Of a DNA stretch of 64,000 bases, positions 34,638-42,973 are shown in pieces (positions within the stretch are counted from its first letter, which is position 1; each line of letters begins with the position of its first letter). Source of the stretch: Runella slithyformis DSM 19594 (GTDB lineage: Bacteria > Bacteroidota > Bacteroidia > Cytophagales > Spirosomataceae). The notes beneath the pieces are model-generated. The model was not told where the DNA came from. It did no database searches and worked only from the letters and a program-made list of their open reading frames with translations. Location of the stretch: contig NC_015703.1 of the NCBI RefSeq assembly GCF_000218895.1, positions 2,307,001 to 2,371,000 of the forward strand. Reading direction: 5' to 3'. The position numbers and the translations under genes are program-made.

Positions 34638-35299
34638 TTACAGTTGGCCTTACACACACGCAGGGCGAGGTAGAGGTATGGCCTACGGCTACATTCAAAG
34701 ACGAAAGCAGACTCTATGGGGAGCCAATTCGGTTTACAGTTGTTGAAAAATCGCCAACACTTCCATGGACTGATATAGTCTTCGATGAGAAAGACTTTGG
34801 GCGGGTGAAAAACGGAACGAAACCTCATACAGGAATCGATGTGATGGCTGTGGTAGATACAGAAATCAGAAGTGCGGGTAGAGGAGTTGTGCATTCCTAC
34901 ACCTCAGCATCGGCATCAGCGTTTGGAGCGTTAAATCCAGACAAGTCAGGTCCTGCAATTTGGATTACTTATCAAGACAAAGATGGCCAACTTTATTATT
35001 TGTTGTATGGCCACATCGCCAGTTCTTATACGGGTACGACGAGTTATTCTATTACCTTAAAAGCCGGCAGTACCGTCGAAGATGGCCAAGTAATTGGCAA
35101 AGTCGCCCCATTCTCAAACTCCGGAAAGCGCGCTGATCACCTGCATATCGGGGTGTACAAGCCGTTAAAGAAGACAAACGGTACTTATTATGGCCCGCCT
35201 ACTTCAGGTTGGGGGTATGGAACTATCAGCCGTAGCCCGGAGGGTGAATTTATCAGTCCCAATACTTTCTTTGGCACTGTACGCCTCAAAGTCAATTAA
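34638..35299 (+). pseudogene. M23 (LytM) peptidase half of the IS-interrupted lipoprotein
   Basis: This is the C-terminal ~219 codons of the interrupted gene. They start with a beta-rich linker (GLTHTQGEVEVWPTATFKD). The zinc metallopeptidase domain has the first motif HTGID, the central YYLLYGHIA and the final HLHIGVY, so the metal ligands appear intact. M23 enzymes cut peptidoglycan cross-bridges. The open frame extends upstream to an ATG at 34586 inside the IS end duplication (MRFMLPAALANLRDDS). A fusion product is therefore possible, but it would lack the signal peptide and could not reach the periplasm. I treat it as a stranded gene half. Confidence 0.75.
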
Positions 35300-35311
35300 A
35301 TTTTCAATCCA

Positions 35312-35340
35312 TCAAGGCCAAGCTTTGGACTTGGCCTTGA
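35312..35340 (+). terminator. Perfect 11-bp hairpin after the M23 gene
   Basis: TCAAGGCCAAG and CTTGGCCTTGA pair around a 7-nt loop, 12 bp past the M23 stop and 17 bp before the next ATG. There is no T-tract on either strand, so it is either a T-less terminator or a leader structure of the downstream gene. Confidence 0.5.
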
Positions 35341-35357
35341 CAAATCCTCTTACTATC

Positions 35358-36008
35358 ATGGTAACAAGATTTAATCAGGCCATTGCTTCGAAAGAGGGAG
35401 TTGGCGCAATGGTAGCACAAGTACTTCGTCAAAGCTACGACAATGTAGATGCCTTGATTAAACGCATTTTTGATGTAAACGATACAGCTTATTTGCTTTT
35501 TGATGATGCCGGGAGTACACTTCGTTCCTTTGCCTTTTTCAAATGGAATGATATTGAAAATGAGTATTTTAAGACTATTTATTGGGGGTTTATGGGAACA
35601 GACCCCTCGTACAGAGGCAACCGATCCATGGAAAAACTAACTGATGCTTTCAAAGCCGATGTAAGACAATGGCAATCCGAAAATCAGGGTAAACCCGTGG
35701 TGCTTTACTACCTGACGGCCAATCCTCTCATTTTTCGAGCGATTAATCATTTATTCAATCATACCGCGCCCACTATCAATGGTAGTTATACGCCTTTAGA
35801 GAAGTCTATTGCGCACAATTTAGCCTTGAAAAAATTTGGACAGTCAAGCGATAATCCCTTCGTAGTGCGTAAGTGTGTTGCCCAACGGTATTCGGGAGAA
35901 GAAAGTAAGTACATTGGTACGGCTAACGTCCCGGAAAAAAGTCTGTTTGAACGTTTTAACATCAAAGAAGAAGAGGGCGATCGTTTGTTTGGTTTTGCTT
36001 ATCTGTAA
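35358..36008 (+). CDS. GNAT-like protein
   Basis: 216 residues from ATG 35358; the longer frame overlaps the M23 gene and is rejected. The middle segment has the pattern of an N-acetyltransferase acetyl-CoA region: YLLFDDAGSTLRSFAFFKWN, then YWGFMGTDPSYRGNRSMEKL and VVLYYLTANPLIFRAINHLF. The match is structural rather than strong, so a GNAT-like fold is my best guess. It lies between two peptidoglycan-active enzymes and is 18 bp upstream of the VanX-type gene, suggesting a cell-wall peptide or amino-sugar substrate (inference). Confidence 0.55.
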   Translation: MVTRFNQAIASKEGVGAMVAQVLRQSYDNVDALIKRIFDVNDTAYLLFDDAGSTLRSFAFFKWNDIENEYFKTIYWGFMGTDPSYRGNRSMEKLTDAFKADVRQWQSENQGKPVVLYYLTANPLIFRAINHLFNHTAPTINGSYTPLEKSIAHNLALKKFGQSSDNPFVVRKCVAQRYSGEESKYIGTANVPEKSLFERFNIKEEEGDRLFGFAYL

Positions 36009-36026
36009 CAACATAAATTCTACTTT

Positions 36027-36875
36027 ATGAGAGTTGAATATATTGTAAAATTGAAAGGTACAGTTCCCTGTTTGGCAACCCATGATTTTTTGAAGACGGT
36101 GAAAAACAAGGAACTGCCCAATATGGATAGTCTAAGACAGAAGAAAAAAGGCTATCGAGCGCATCCAATCGAATTGGATAGCTCCCACCGCAACGAGCCT
36201 CTTATTGATTTACGCTTACACATCACGGGTATCAATCACTATTTTCGGGAAGACAACCCGCCTTATTATTTCAGCATTCCTTCGGCAATCTCCCAACTTT
36301 GGGTTCGGGAAACAGTATTTAAGAAGCTGAAAAGAATCGAACAAAAACTGAGGAAAGTAGGATTAAAGTTATTTGTGTTTGATGCGTATCGTCCCGTAGA
36401 AGTGCAAAACTATTTCCATGATGTCTGGTTTCCGGAATACCTCAAAGAAGTTTTAGGACATGATATCAGCGAAACTGAACTCCGGCAGGAAGTGGAAAAA
36501 TTTTGGGCGAAAGGGGCTGTTTCAAGCCGGGAAGTAGATTTATTATCGCCGCCGCCTCACTCGACAGGCGCTGCCGTAGATTTGTGTATTTGCCGCACCA
36601 ATAACGAAAGCCTGTTCTTCGGTGGAATTTTTGACGATGTAACGGAGTCGGCCTACACCGATTATTTTGAGCAATTACAAAACCGGCGTCGCTTGACGTT
36701 CTCAGAAACAGAGGCCCTTCAAAACAGAAGGCTGCTGTATTGGATAATGACCGATGAAGGTTTTGTAAACAATCCTTCTGAGTGGTGGCATTTTTCTTAT
36801 GGCGACCAAATGTGGGCAAAACTCACCGATACTCCCGCAGCTATTTATTCCTCGGCTTGGTGGCTATTACCCTGA
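36027..36875 (+). CDS. ddpX: D-alanyl-D-alanine dipeptidase (VanX/DdpX-like, M15D)
   Basis: A 282-residue zinc dipeptidase. The VanX signature is complete: the DAYRP segment (Arg122), HSTGAAVD (His178, Asp185) and EWWHFSYGD (Glu252, His255). Such enzymes cleave D-Ala-D-Ala from peptidoglycan turnover, and related members give glycopeptide resistance only with VanH and VanA, which are absent here. No convincing signal peptide is seen, so it is probably cytoplasmic recycling. An internal ATG (Met33) is an alternative start. It is coupled closely to the GNAT-like gene and ended by a strong terminator. Confidence 0.88.
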   Translation: MRVEYIVKLKGTVPCLATHDFLKTVKNKELPNMDSLRQKKKGYRAHPIELDSSHRNEPLIDLRLHITGINHYFREDNPPYYFSIPSAISQLWVRETVFKKLKRIEQKLRKVGLKLFVFDAYRPVEVQNYFHDVWFPEYLKEVLGHDISETELRQEVEKFWAKGAVSSREVDLLSPPPHSTGAAVDLCICRTNNESLFFGGIFDDVTESAYTDYFEQLQNRRRLTFSETEALQNRRLLYWIMTDEGFVNNPSEWWHFSYGDQMWAKLTDTPAAIYSSAWWLLP

Positions 36876-36914
36876 ATGCAAGTGGCATTTAAGTAAACAT
36901 CAATCAAAACTCTA

Positions 36915-36948
36915 AAATCGGTTGCCTACTGGAGGCAACCGATTTTTT
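36915..36948 (+). terminator. Strong Rho-independent terminator
   Basis: A perfect 13-bp stem (AAATCGGTTGCCT / AGGCAACCGATTT) with a 5-nt loop runs into TTTTTT, 39 bp after the ddpX stop. Confidence 0.92.
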
Positions 36949-36961
36949 GTTTTTATCCTCG

Positions 36962-36969
36962 TACCTTTG
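36962..36969 (+). promoter_or_regulatory. Candidate -7 element for mutS2
   Basis: TACCTTTG matches TAnnTTTG and lies about 80 bp upstream of the mutS2 ATG, just after the ddpX terminator. The only upstream TTG is 12 bp away, short of the usual spacer. Confidence 0.35.
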
Positions 36970-37050
36970 CAGGAACTTTTTACTGAACATTTATCCTTTA
37001 GCATTGGCTATACATTTTGATAAATGTTCAATGCCTTATGCTGACTGACA

Positions 37051-39462
37051 ATGTTATACCCGCAGGATTTAGAACAAAAATTAGGATTTGACCGCATTCG
37101 CGAGCAATTGAGTGAGTTGTGCCTCAGCCCCCTCGGGCGGGCCTTTGTGCAGAAGATTCGCTTTTCGGACAATTTTGCCGTCATTGATAAATTGACCCGT
37201 CAAACCGCCGAGATGAAAGCCATCCTCGAAGAATCGACGGGCGAGTTTCCTTCCCAAAATTATTTGGATGCCACCCCCGCCTTGGATAAAATGCGCGTAG
37301 AGGGCATGGTTTTGTCGTTGGAGGAGTTTTTTGATTTGAAACTTTCGCTTCGCACCATTCGTCAGGTGCTGAAGTTTTTAGCCGATCAGGAAGATGGACG
37401 CTTCCCTTTTTTAACGGAATTGGCGGGAAATGTCAAAGTGGAAAAATCGGTCAGCGATGCCATCGACCGTATCATTGATGACCGTGGACAGATTCGTGAC
37501 AATGCCTCGCCCGAGTTGGCGGATATTCGTCGTCGATTGATCTCGGAAGCAGCCGGAGTACGTAAGAAATTGGATTCGATGCTCAAACACGCCAAAAGCA
37601 GCGGTTGGGTGGGCGATGATGTATCCCTGACGGTACGTAATGGGCGAATGGTGATTCCGATTTCGGCGGAGCATAAACGAAAATTGAAAGGTTTTGTCCA
37701 CGATGAATCATCGACGGGACAAACCCTGTTCATCGAACCGGCCGACGTGTTGGATGCCAATAATGAAATCAAAGAGTTGGAATATGCTGAGCGGCGGGAA
37801 ATTAATCGTATTTTGATTCAATTGGCCAATCAGATTCGTCGGCATCTGCCTGATTTGCAGAAAGCCTGTCAGTTTTTGGGTATGGTGGATTTTATTCGTG
37901 CCAAAGCGAAATTTGCATCGCTGTTGGGCGCGGTCAACCCTGCCTTTGTCAATCAACCCGTGATCGACTGGCGCGTGGCGCGGCACCCGTTACTGTATCT
38001 GTCTTTTCAGAAACAGGGCCGAAAAGTCGTTCCTTTGAGCATTGACCTTCGGCAAAATCAGCGCATTCTGGTGATTTCGGGACCAAATGCCGGCGGCAAA
38101 TCTGTGGCGTTGAAAACCATCGGTCTCACCCAATACATGCTTCAATGCGGCCTGCTCGTGCCCATGCGGGAAGATTCTACGGTAGGAGTGTTTCAGAATT
38201 TATTCATTGACATCGGCGACGAGCAAAGTCTCGACAATGACTTGAGTACCTACAGCAGTCACCTAACCAATATGCGGCATTTTCTGCAATTTGCCCATAA
38301 GCGCACCTTATTTCTGATCGATGAATTCGGGACCGGGACCGAGCCAAGCCTGGGTGGTGCGGTGGCCGAAGCCATTTTGGAGGATTTGACCAAGTCGGGA
38401 GCCTTTGGTGTGATCAACACGCACTATACCAACCTAAAAACCTACGCTGATAAAACGCAGGGGCTGGTCAATGGTGCCATGCGCTACGATGGTGAACACC
38501 TCGAACCGTTGTATGAACTTGAGATCGGTAAACCGGGCAGTAGTTTTGCCTTTGAGATTGCCACCAAAATAGGCCTGCCGAAAGCCGTTATTGAACGGGC
38601 CAAGGGGAAGTTGGGTACGCAGCAGGTCAACTTTGAAAAGCTGTTGAAAGAGCTGGACATTGAGAAGAAAGTGTTTTCGGAAAAGAATATTGAAATTGGG
38701 ATCAAGGAGCGGAAGCTGGCGCAGCAATTGGTCGAAACGACGGCCTTACAAACGCGCCTGGACAATGACCAAAAGAAGATACTGAACGATGCCAAGCAAA
38801 AAGCCAAACAACTGTTGGCTACGGCCAATCAGCGTATCGAAAGCACTATTCGGGAAATAAAGGAAAATAAAGCCGAACGCGATACCACTAAGTTGGTACG
38901 GCAGGAACTGGAGAAGTTTGAAAAGCAGGAACTGAAAATCGAAACGGTGGCGGAGCCCGAACGGGAGGAGTTTATTCCCGAAGGCGGAGCAATCGACGTT
39001 GGAAGTTTTGTGCGGATCAAAGGGCAACCAACGGTGGGAGAAGTATTGGCCATGAAAGGCAAAGATATTGAGATTCGTATCGGCGACTTAAAATCCAACG
39101 TGAAATTGAATCGCTTGGAGAAAGTGTCCAAAAAAGCCTTTAAAGAAGCCACAGGGGAGAAAACCTCCGGGCCAAAAACGGGGGTAGGAGGGATTGACAT
39201 CAACGAAAAGATGATGAATTTCAGCTTCAATCTCGACATCAGAGGCAAGCGCGGAGAAGAAGCGATCGTTGAATTAGATGATTTTTTGAGCAATGCGCTG
39301 ATGCTTGGTTTTAATGAATTACGCATTGTCCACGGAAAAGGGGATGGTATCCTGCGTCAACTGGTGCGTAATCATCTCAAATCCTACAAACAGGTAGGAA
39401 AAATGCAGGATGAGCATCCCGACCGGGGAGGAGCGGGGGTAACCATAGTGCAAATGCGGTAA
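37051..39462 (+). CDS. mutS2: Endonuclease MutS2
   Basis: An 803-residue MutS-family ATPase without the mismatch-recognition domain. The Walker A is GPNAGGKS (~345-352), followed by IGDEQSLDNDLSTYSSHLTN and LFLIDEFGTGTEP (Walker B). A coiled-coil clamp region lies at ~510-630. The C-terminal Smr domain (~725-803) has LDIRGKRGEEAI and HGKGDGILR, the nuclease or ribosome-collision module. MutS2 suppresses recombination or rescues collided ribosomes, depending on species. ATG start at 37051, about 100 bp after the ddpX terminator. Confidence 0.95.
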   Translation: MLYPQDLEQKLGFDRIREQLSELCLSPLGRAFVQKIRFSDNFAVIDKLTRQTAEMKAILEESTGEFPSQNYLDATPALDKMRVEGMVLSLEEFFDLKLSLRTIRQVLKFLADQEDGRFPFLTELAGNVKVEKSVSDAIDRIIDDRGQIRDNASPELADIRRRLISEAAGVRKKLDSMLKHAKSSGWVGDDVSLTVRNGRMVIPISAEHKRKLKGFVHDESSTGQTLFIEPADVLDANNEIKELEYAERREINRILIQLANQIRRHLPDLQKACQFLGMVDFIRAKAKFASLLGAVNPAFVNQPVIDWRVARHPLLYLSFQKQGRKVVPLSIDLRQNQRILVISGPNAGGKSVALKTIGLTQYMLQCGLLVPMREDSTVGVFQNLFIDIGDEQSLDNDLSTYSSHLTNMRHFLQFAHKRTLFLIDEFGTGTEPSLGGAVAEAILEDLTKSGAFGVINTHYTNLKTYADKTQGLVNGAMRYDGEHLEPLYELEIGKPGSSFAFEIATKIGLPKAVIERAKGKLGTQQVNFEKLLKELDIEKKVFSEKNIEIGIKERKLAQQLVETTALQTRLDNDQKKILNDAKQKAKQLLATANQRIESTIREIKENKAERDTTKLVRQELEKFEKQELKIETVAEPEREEFIPEGGAIDVGSFVRIKGQPTVGEVLAMKGKDIEIRIGDLKSNVKLNRLEKVSKKAFKEATGEKTSGPKTGVGGIDINEKMMNFSFNLDIRGKRGEEAIVELDDFLSNALMLGFNELRIVHGKGDGILRQLVRNHLKSYKQVGKMQDEHPDRGGAGVTIVQMR

Positions 39463-39507
39463 GAATTGATAAATTGCGTCTGCTATTTACCCATTCCTTT
39501 ACCTGCT

Positions 39508-40686
39508 ATGCCTTTATTTAAAGATTCATTGCCAATTTTGGCGGTATTGATGATCAATATCATCCTTTCCGAGCGCTTGGCCCGGCTGCCCTATCTGCGC
39601 CACATGGGTACGGCCCTCATCGTCATTCTATTGACGGCGGTTACGTCCAACCTCGGCCTGATTCCGGCCTCTGCGGATTCTCCTCCGATCTACGATGGTA
39701 TTTTTACCTACCTTGCCCCTATTTCTATTTTTTACTTGTTGCTGACGGTCAATCTGAAAGGATTGCAAAAGGCGGGTACGCCCATGATCGTCAGTTTTTT
39801 TCTGGGAACGGCGGGAACAATCCTGGGCGTTGTGGTTGGGATTTGGGCCATTGGCGGACTGAAAGGATTCGGAGAATTTTATTATGCCTTGGGAGGAATG
39901 TTTACGGGGACTTATATCGGCGGCAGTACCAATTTTAATGCTTTGGCTCTGCATTACGCAATTAACAAAGAAGGCAATGTGTACGCCGCCGCCGTGGCGG
40001 TAGATAATATCCTGACGGCCTTATGGATGGTGGCAACGCTGCTGTTACCCCAACTTTTCAATCGTTTTTTTCCTCGACGCATTGAATACAATCATACGGC
40101 CGAACAGGCTCATCAGTTTGAAAAAGACGCTTCAGCACAGGTCAGTGATGTAGAAACCTTTAATCCCCAGGATCTGGCGATATTGGTGGGCTTGGGAGCC
40201 GTAGGGTTATATGTTTCAAAACAATTGGCTGCTCTGATTCCGCAGGTTCCTCAGGTACTTATTTTGACTACGCTGGCGCTGGTGTTGGCACAGTTGCCCG
40301 TGGTGCAGCGTTTGCGCGGTATGAAAGTATTGGCTATGTTTTGCATCTATCTGTTTCTGGCAGTTATCGGTGCTTTTTGCGACATTGAAGCCTTGCTCAA
40401 AGACGGGCCTTTAGCCATCAGCATGATGGTTTTTGTTACAACGCTGATCGCCGTGCACGCAATCATTATTTTCGGAGTGGGTGCGTTAATGAAACAGGAT
40501 TGGGATGTGTTATCCATTGCGTCACAGGCCAATATCGGAGGTTCTGCCTCGGCGTTGGCGTTATCCAAAAGCCTGAACCGCCCGGATCTGTACCTGCCGG
40601 GGATTCTTGTGGGGGCGTTGGGCAATGCCATCGGAACCTATTGCGGGCTGTTTGTGGCGGAATTTTTAAAAACGGTGTCTTGGTAA
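39508..40686 (+). CDS. DUF819 family membrane protein
   Basis: A 392-residue polytopic protein with about ten hydrophobic segments (LPILAVLMINIILSERLA, GTALIVILLTAVTSN, AISMMVFVTTLIAVHAIIIF). It has the DUF819 hallmark loops GGMFTGTYIGGSTNFNALAL and SQANIGGSASALALSKSLN, an internal duplication of an Asn/Gly-rich motif. It is probably a transporter of unknown substrate. ATG 39508 is chosen over the longer TTG frame, leaving 45 bp after mutS2. It may be co-transcribed with mutS2 and murI. Confidence 0.85.
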   Translation: MPLFKDSLPILAVLMINIILSERLARLPYLRHMGTALIVILLTAVTSNLGLIPASADSPPIYDGIFTYLAPISIFYLLLTVNLKGLQKAGTPMIVSFFLGTAGTILGVVVGIWAIGGLKGFGEFYYALGGMFTGTYIGGSTNFNALALHYAINKEGNVYAAAVAVDNILTALWMVATLLLPQLFNRFFPRRIEYNHTAEQAHQFEKDASAQVSDVETFNPQDLAILVGLGAVGLYVSKQLAALIPQVPQVLILTTLALVLAQLPVVQRLRGMKVLAMFCIYLFLAVIGAFCDIEALLKDGPLAISMMVFVTTLIAVHAIIIFGVGALMKQDWDVLSIASQANIGGSASALALSKSLNRPDLYLPGILVGALGNAIGTYCGLFVAEFLKTVSW

Positions 40687-40705
40687 TCATTTTAACTACA
40701 CATCC

Positions 40706-41530
40706 ATGCAGGGACCGATTGGGGTTTTTGATTCAGGCTACGGCGGACTTACCATTTTAAAAGAATTGGTAAAGCAACTGCCGCAGTACGACTACTTATA
40801 TCTGGGAGACAATGCTCGGGCACCTTACGGTACACGCTCGTTTGACACCGTGTATCATTATACACTCGAATGCGTCAAACATCTTTTCTCGAAGGGGTGT
40901 CATTTGGTTATTTTGGCGTGCAATACCGCTTCGGCCAAGGCGTTACGGAATATTCAGCAACTGGATCTGCCGCATATTGCTCCGGAAAGGCGCGTATTGG
41001 GGGTTATTCGTCCTACCACAGAGGTAGTCGGTACGTTCACGGATACGAAGCACATCGGTATTTTCGCTACGGCCGGTACGGTATTGTCGGAGTCGTATTT
41101 GGTGGAGATAAAGAAATTTTTTCCTGACATAGAGGTTGCACAGGAAGCCTGTCCGATGTGGGTACCGTTGATCGAAAACGGGGAGTTTGACAGCGCCGGC
41201 GCGGATTATTTTGTCAAAAAACATGTCAAACATTTATTGGCGCAATCGCCCGAGATTGATGCTGTACTGTTAGGCTGCACGCATTATCCGTTGTTGATCA
41301 AAAAGATACGGCAGTTTTTACCGCCCTCGATTCGCATTATCAATCAGGCCGAAATTGTGGCGTACAGTTTATCAGACTATCTACAACGTCACCCCGAGTT
41401 GGAAGCGAAATGCAGCAAAAATGGCCAACGTACCTTTTATACCACCGACTCCACCGAGGCATTTGACCGTCAGTCAGCGGTATTTTTCGGGCAGGAAGTA
41501 AAAAGTTTACACCAGGATTTGGGCAAATGA
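40706..41530 (+). CDS. murI: Glutamate racemase
   Basis: A 274-residue cofactor-independent racemase providing D-glutamate for peptidoglycan. The two catalytic cysteines are in ACNTASA (Cys72) and GCTHYPLL (Cys191). The N-terminal IGVFDSGYGGLTILKEL and GDNARAPYGTR are classical. It lies 19 bp after the DUF819 gene and ends 5 bp from the convergent permease gene. Confidence 0.95.
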   Translation: MQGPIGVFDSGYGGLTILKELVKQLPQYDYLYLGDNARAPYGTRSFDTVYHYTLECVKHLFSKGCHLVILACNTASAKALRNIQQLDLPHIAPERRVLGVIRPTTEVVGTFTDTKHIGIFATAGTVLSESYLVEIKKFFPDIEVAQEACPMWVPLIENGEFDSAGADYFVKKHVKHLLAQSPEIDAVLLGCTHYPLLIKKIRQFLPPSIRIINQAEIVAYSLSDYLQRHPELEAKCSKNGQRTFYTTDSTEAFDRQSAVFFGQEVKSLHQDLGK

Positions 41531-41535
41531 GACAA

Positions 41536-42777
41536 TTACTCTTCGGCCAATGTGCGTGACAAATTGATGCGATAGATGCCCAATGAAGGAATAGCGGCGG
41601 CCAAAATACCAATCAATATAGCTCCGCCCAGCAATAGGATCTCTTCGGGAAGGAGGCTGAAATCAGCAAATGAATAGTGATAATCGGATTCAGCAGCGCG
41701 ACTGAACAGCCACAGCCCCACGCGACTGAGCAAAACACCGGCTCCGTAGCCGACTAATGCCAGCATGATTCCTTCCAACAGCAGCATGACAAAAAGCTTG
41801 GTGCGCGTTGCGCCCATGGAAAGCATCAGGGCCATTTCGTATTTACGTTCTTTCAGCGAATTGTAAAGAGAGATAAACACGCTCACGCCCGCAATGAGGA
41901 TGATAATGAGCGCAATAGCGCGTAATGTATCAATACCGATGCCTAACAATGAAAACAAACGATTGATCTCAAAAGCTACCGAAGCGGCCTGCATTTTGGT
42001 GTTTTCGTTGATAAAGCGCGGTAAGGCTACCATACCCATTGGATTTCGGAATTTGACCAGCAGGCTGGTGATTTCCTGACTTGGATCGTCGGTATGGGCG
42101 GAGTCAGCATCTGCACCGGTGAGCATGTCCGTGACGTTGGCACCTTGGCCCGGCGCATCGGCGTGCTCGTGAATAGACCATACACTTGAAATATCGGTCA
42201 AAATAAGCTGGTCGATGACGGAATTATTGGTTTCAAAGATGCCGACTACCTTGTATTTTTTATTGCTGTGCACATCGTCCATGTTGTCAAAACCGTGCGC
42301 TCCCGAAAAGGTATCGCCGATTTTTAAGCCCGTTACGCTTGCGACTCTCGCTCCCAGTGTGGCTTCCATGGTGGTCGCAAACAACTTGCCTTCTTTGACG
42401 GTGGCTTCAAAGTGATTGGGGTATTTGGGGCTTGTTCCTACAATCCGGTACGACATATAATTATCGCCCATTGCCAGCGGAATGGCCGTTTTGACCAATG
42501 GGTTTTTCATGACCCGTTGGGCTTCGTCGAGCGAGACATTGCCCGTAGGAGAATCTATTTGGTAAATGCTCGATAAAATCAATTGCAGCGGGCTGCCTTT
42601 GGCCCCCACGACCATATCAATGCCTTTGATATTGCGGCGAAATTGTTCATCCAACTGCTTATTCAACAACAGCAACATCGAAATAATACCTATTCCAAGC
42701 GTCATCAGGAGTGCGCTTAGAAAACTGTTCAGCTTTTTATCTTTAAGATTGGCCCAGCTTATTTTGAAAAGGTTCAT
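41536..42777 (-). CDS. FtsX/MacB-type ABC transporter permease
   Basis: 413 residues from ATG 42777 (MNLFKISWANLKDKKLNSFL); the longer frame starts in non-conserved sequence. The N-terminal membrane helix (FLSALLMTLGIGIISMLLLL) is followed by a ~230-residue periplasmic domain of MacB type (DMVVGAKGSPLQLILSSIYQ). Three C-terminal helices complete the FtsX fold (IALIIILIAGVSVFISLYN, MALMLSMGATRTKLFVMLLL, LLGGAILIGILAAAIPSL). The periplasmic part has His/Asp-rich stretches (SIHEHADAPGQG, DSAHTDD) that could bind metal. No ATPase gene is adjacent in the window. Confidence 0.87.
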   Translation of the reverse strand: MNLFKISWANLKDKKLNSFLSALLMTLGIGIISMLLLLNKQLDEQFRRNIKGIDMVVGAKGSPLQLILSSIYQIDSPTGNVSLDEAQRVMKNPLVKTAIPLAMGDNYMSYRIVGTSPKYPNHFEATVKEGKLFATTMEATLGARVASVTGLKIGDTFSGAHGFDNMDDVHSNKKYKVVGIFETNNSVIDQLILTDISSVWSIHEHADAPGQGANVTDMLTGADADSAHTDDPSQEITSLLVKFRNPMGMVALPRFINENTKMQAASVAFEINRLFSLLGIGIDTLRAIALIIILIAGVSVFISLYNSLKERKYEMALMLSMGATRTKLFVMLLLEGIMLALVGYGAGVLLSRVGLWLFSRAAESDYHYSFADFSLLPEEILLLGGAILIGILAAAIPSLGIYRINLSRTLAEE

Positions 42778-42874
42778 CGGAAGGATCATTAAATGGAATT
42801 GGTTTCCAAAATTAAGCACATATCTACGGATAGACATCAGGTAGCCCGCTTATTTTGTTGTTAAATGTGATTAG

Positions 42875-42888
42875 TTGATGTAAATCAG
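42875..42888 (+). promoter_or_regulatory. FNR/CRP-like palindrome upstream of the universal stress gene
   Basis: TTGATGTAAATCAG matches the TTGAT-N4-ATCAA pattern at nine of ten positions and lies 86 bp before the universal stress protein ATG. CRP/FNR-family factors often control such genes under oxygen limitation. This is pattern recognition only; the regulator of this organism is not in the window. The remainder of the 42778-42973 gap shows no other clear signal. Confidence 0.4.
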
Positions 42889-42973
42889 TGACTTGCCTTG
42901 ATATTGGTCATCATTTGGATGTCATAATGCCGGTACATTTAACCATCATTTTTTATTTAACCAATGTACTACA

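Noticed and set aside
35190-35357. Longer N-terminus for the GNAT-like protein
   Set aside because: It would overlap the M23 gene by 110 bp and pass through the 35312-35340 hairpin. ATG 35358 gives a compact domain.
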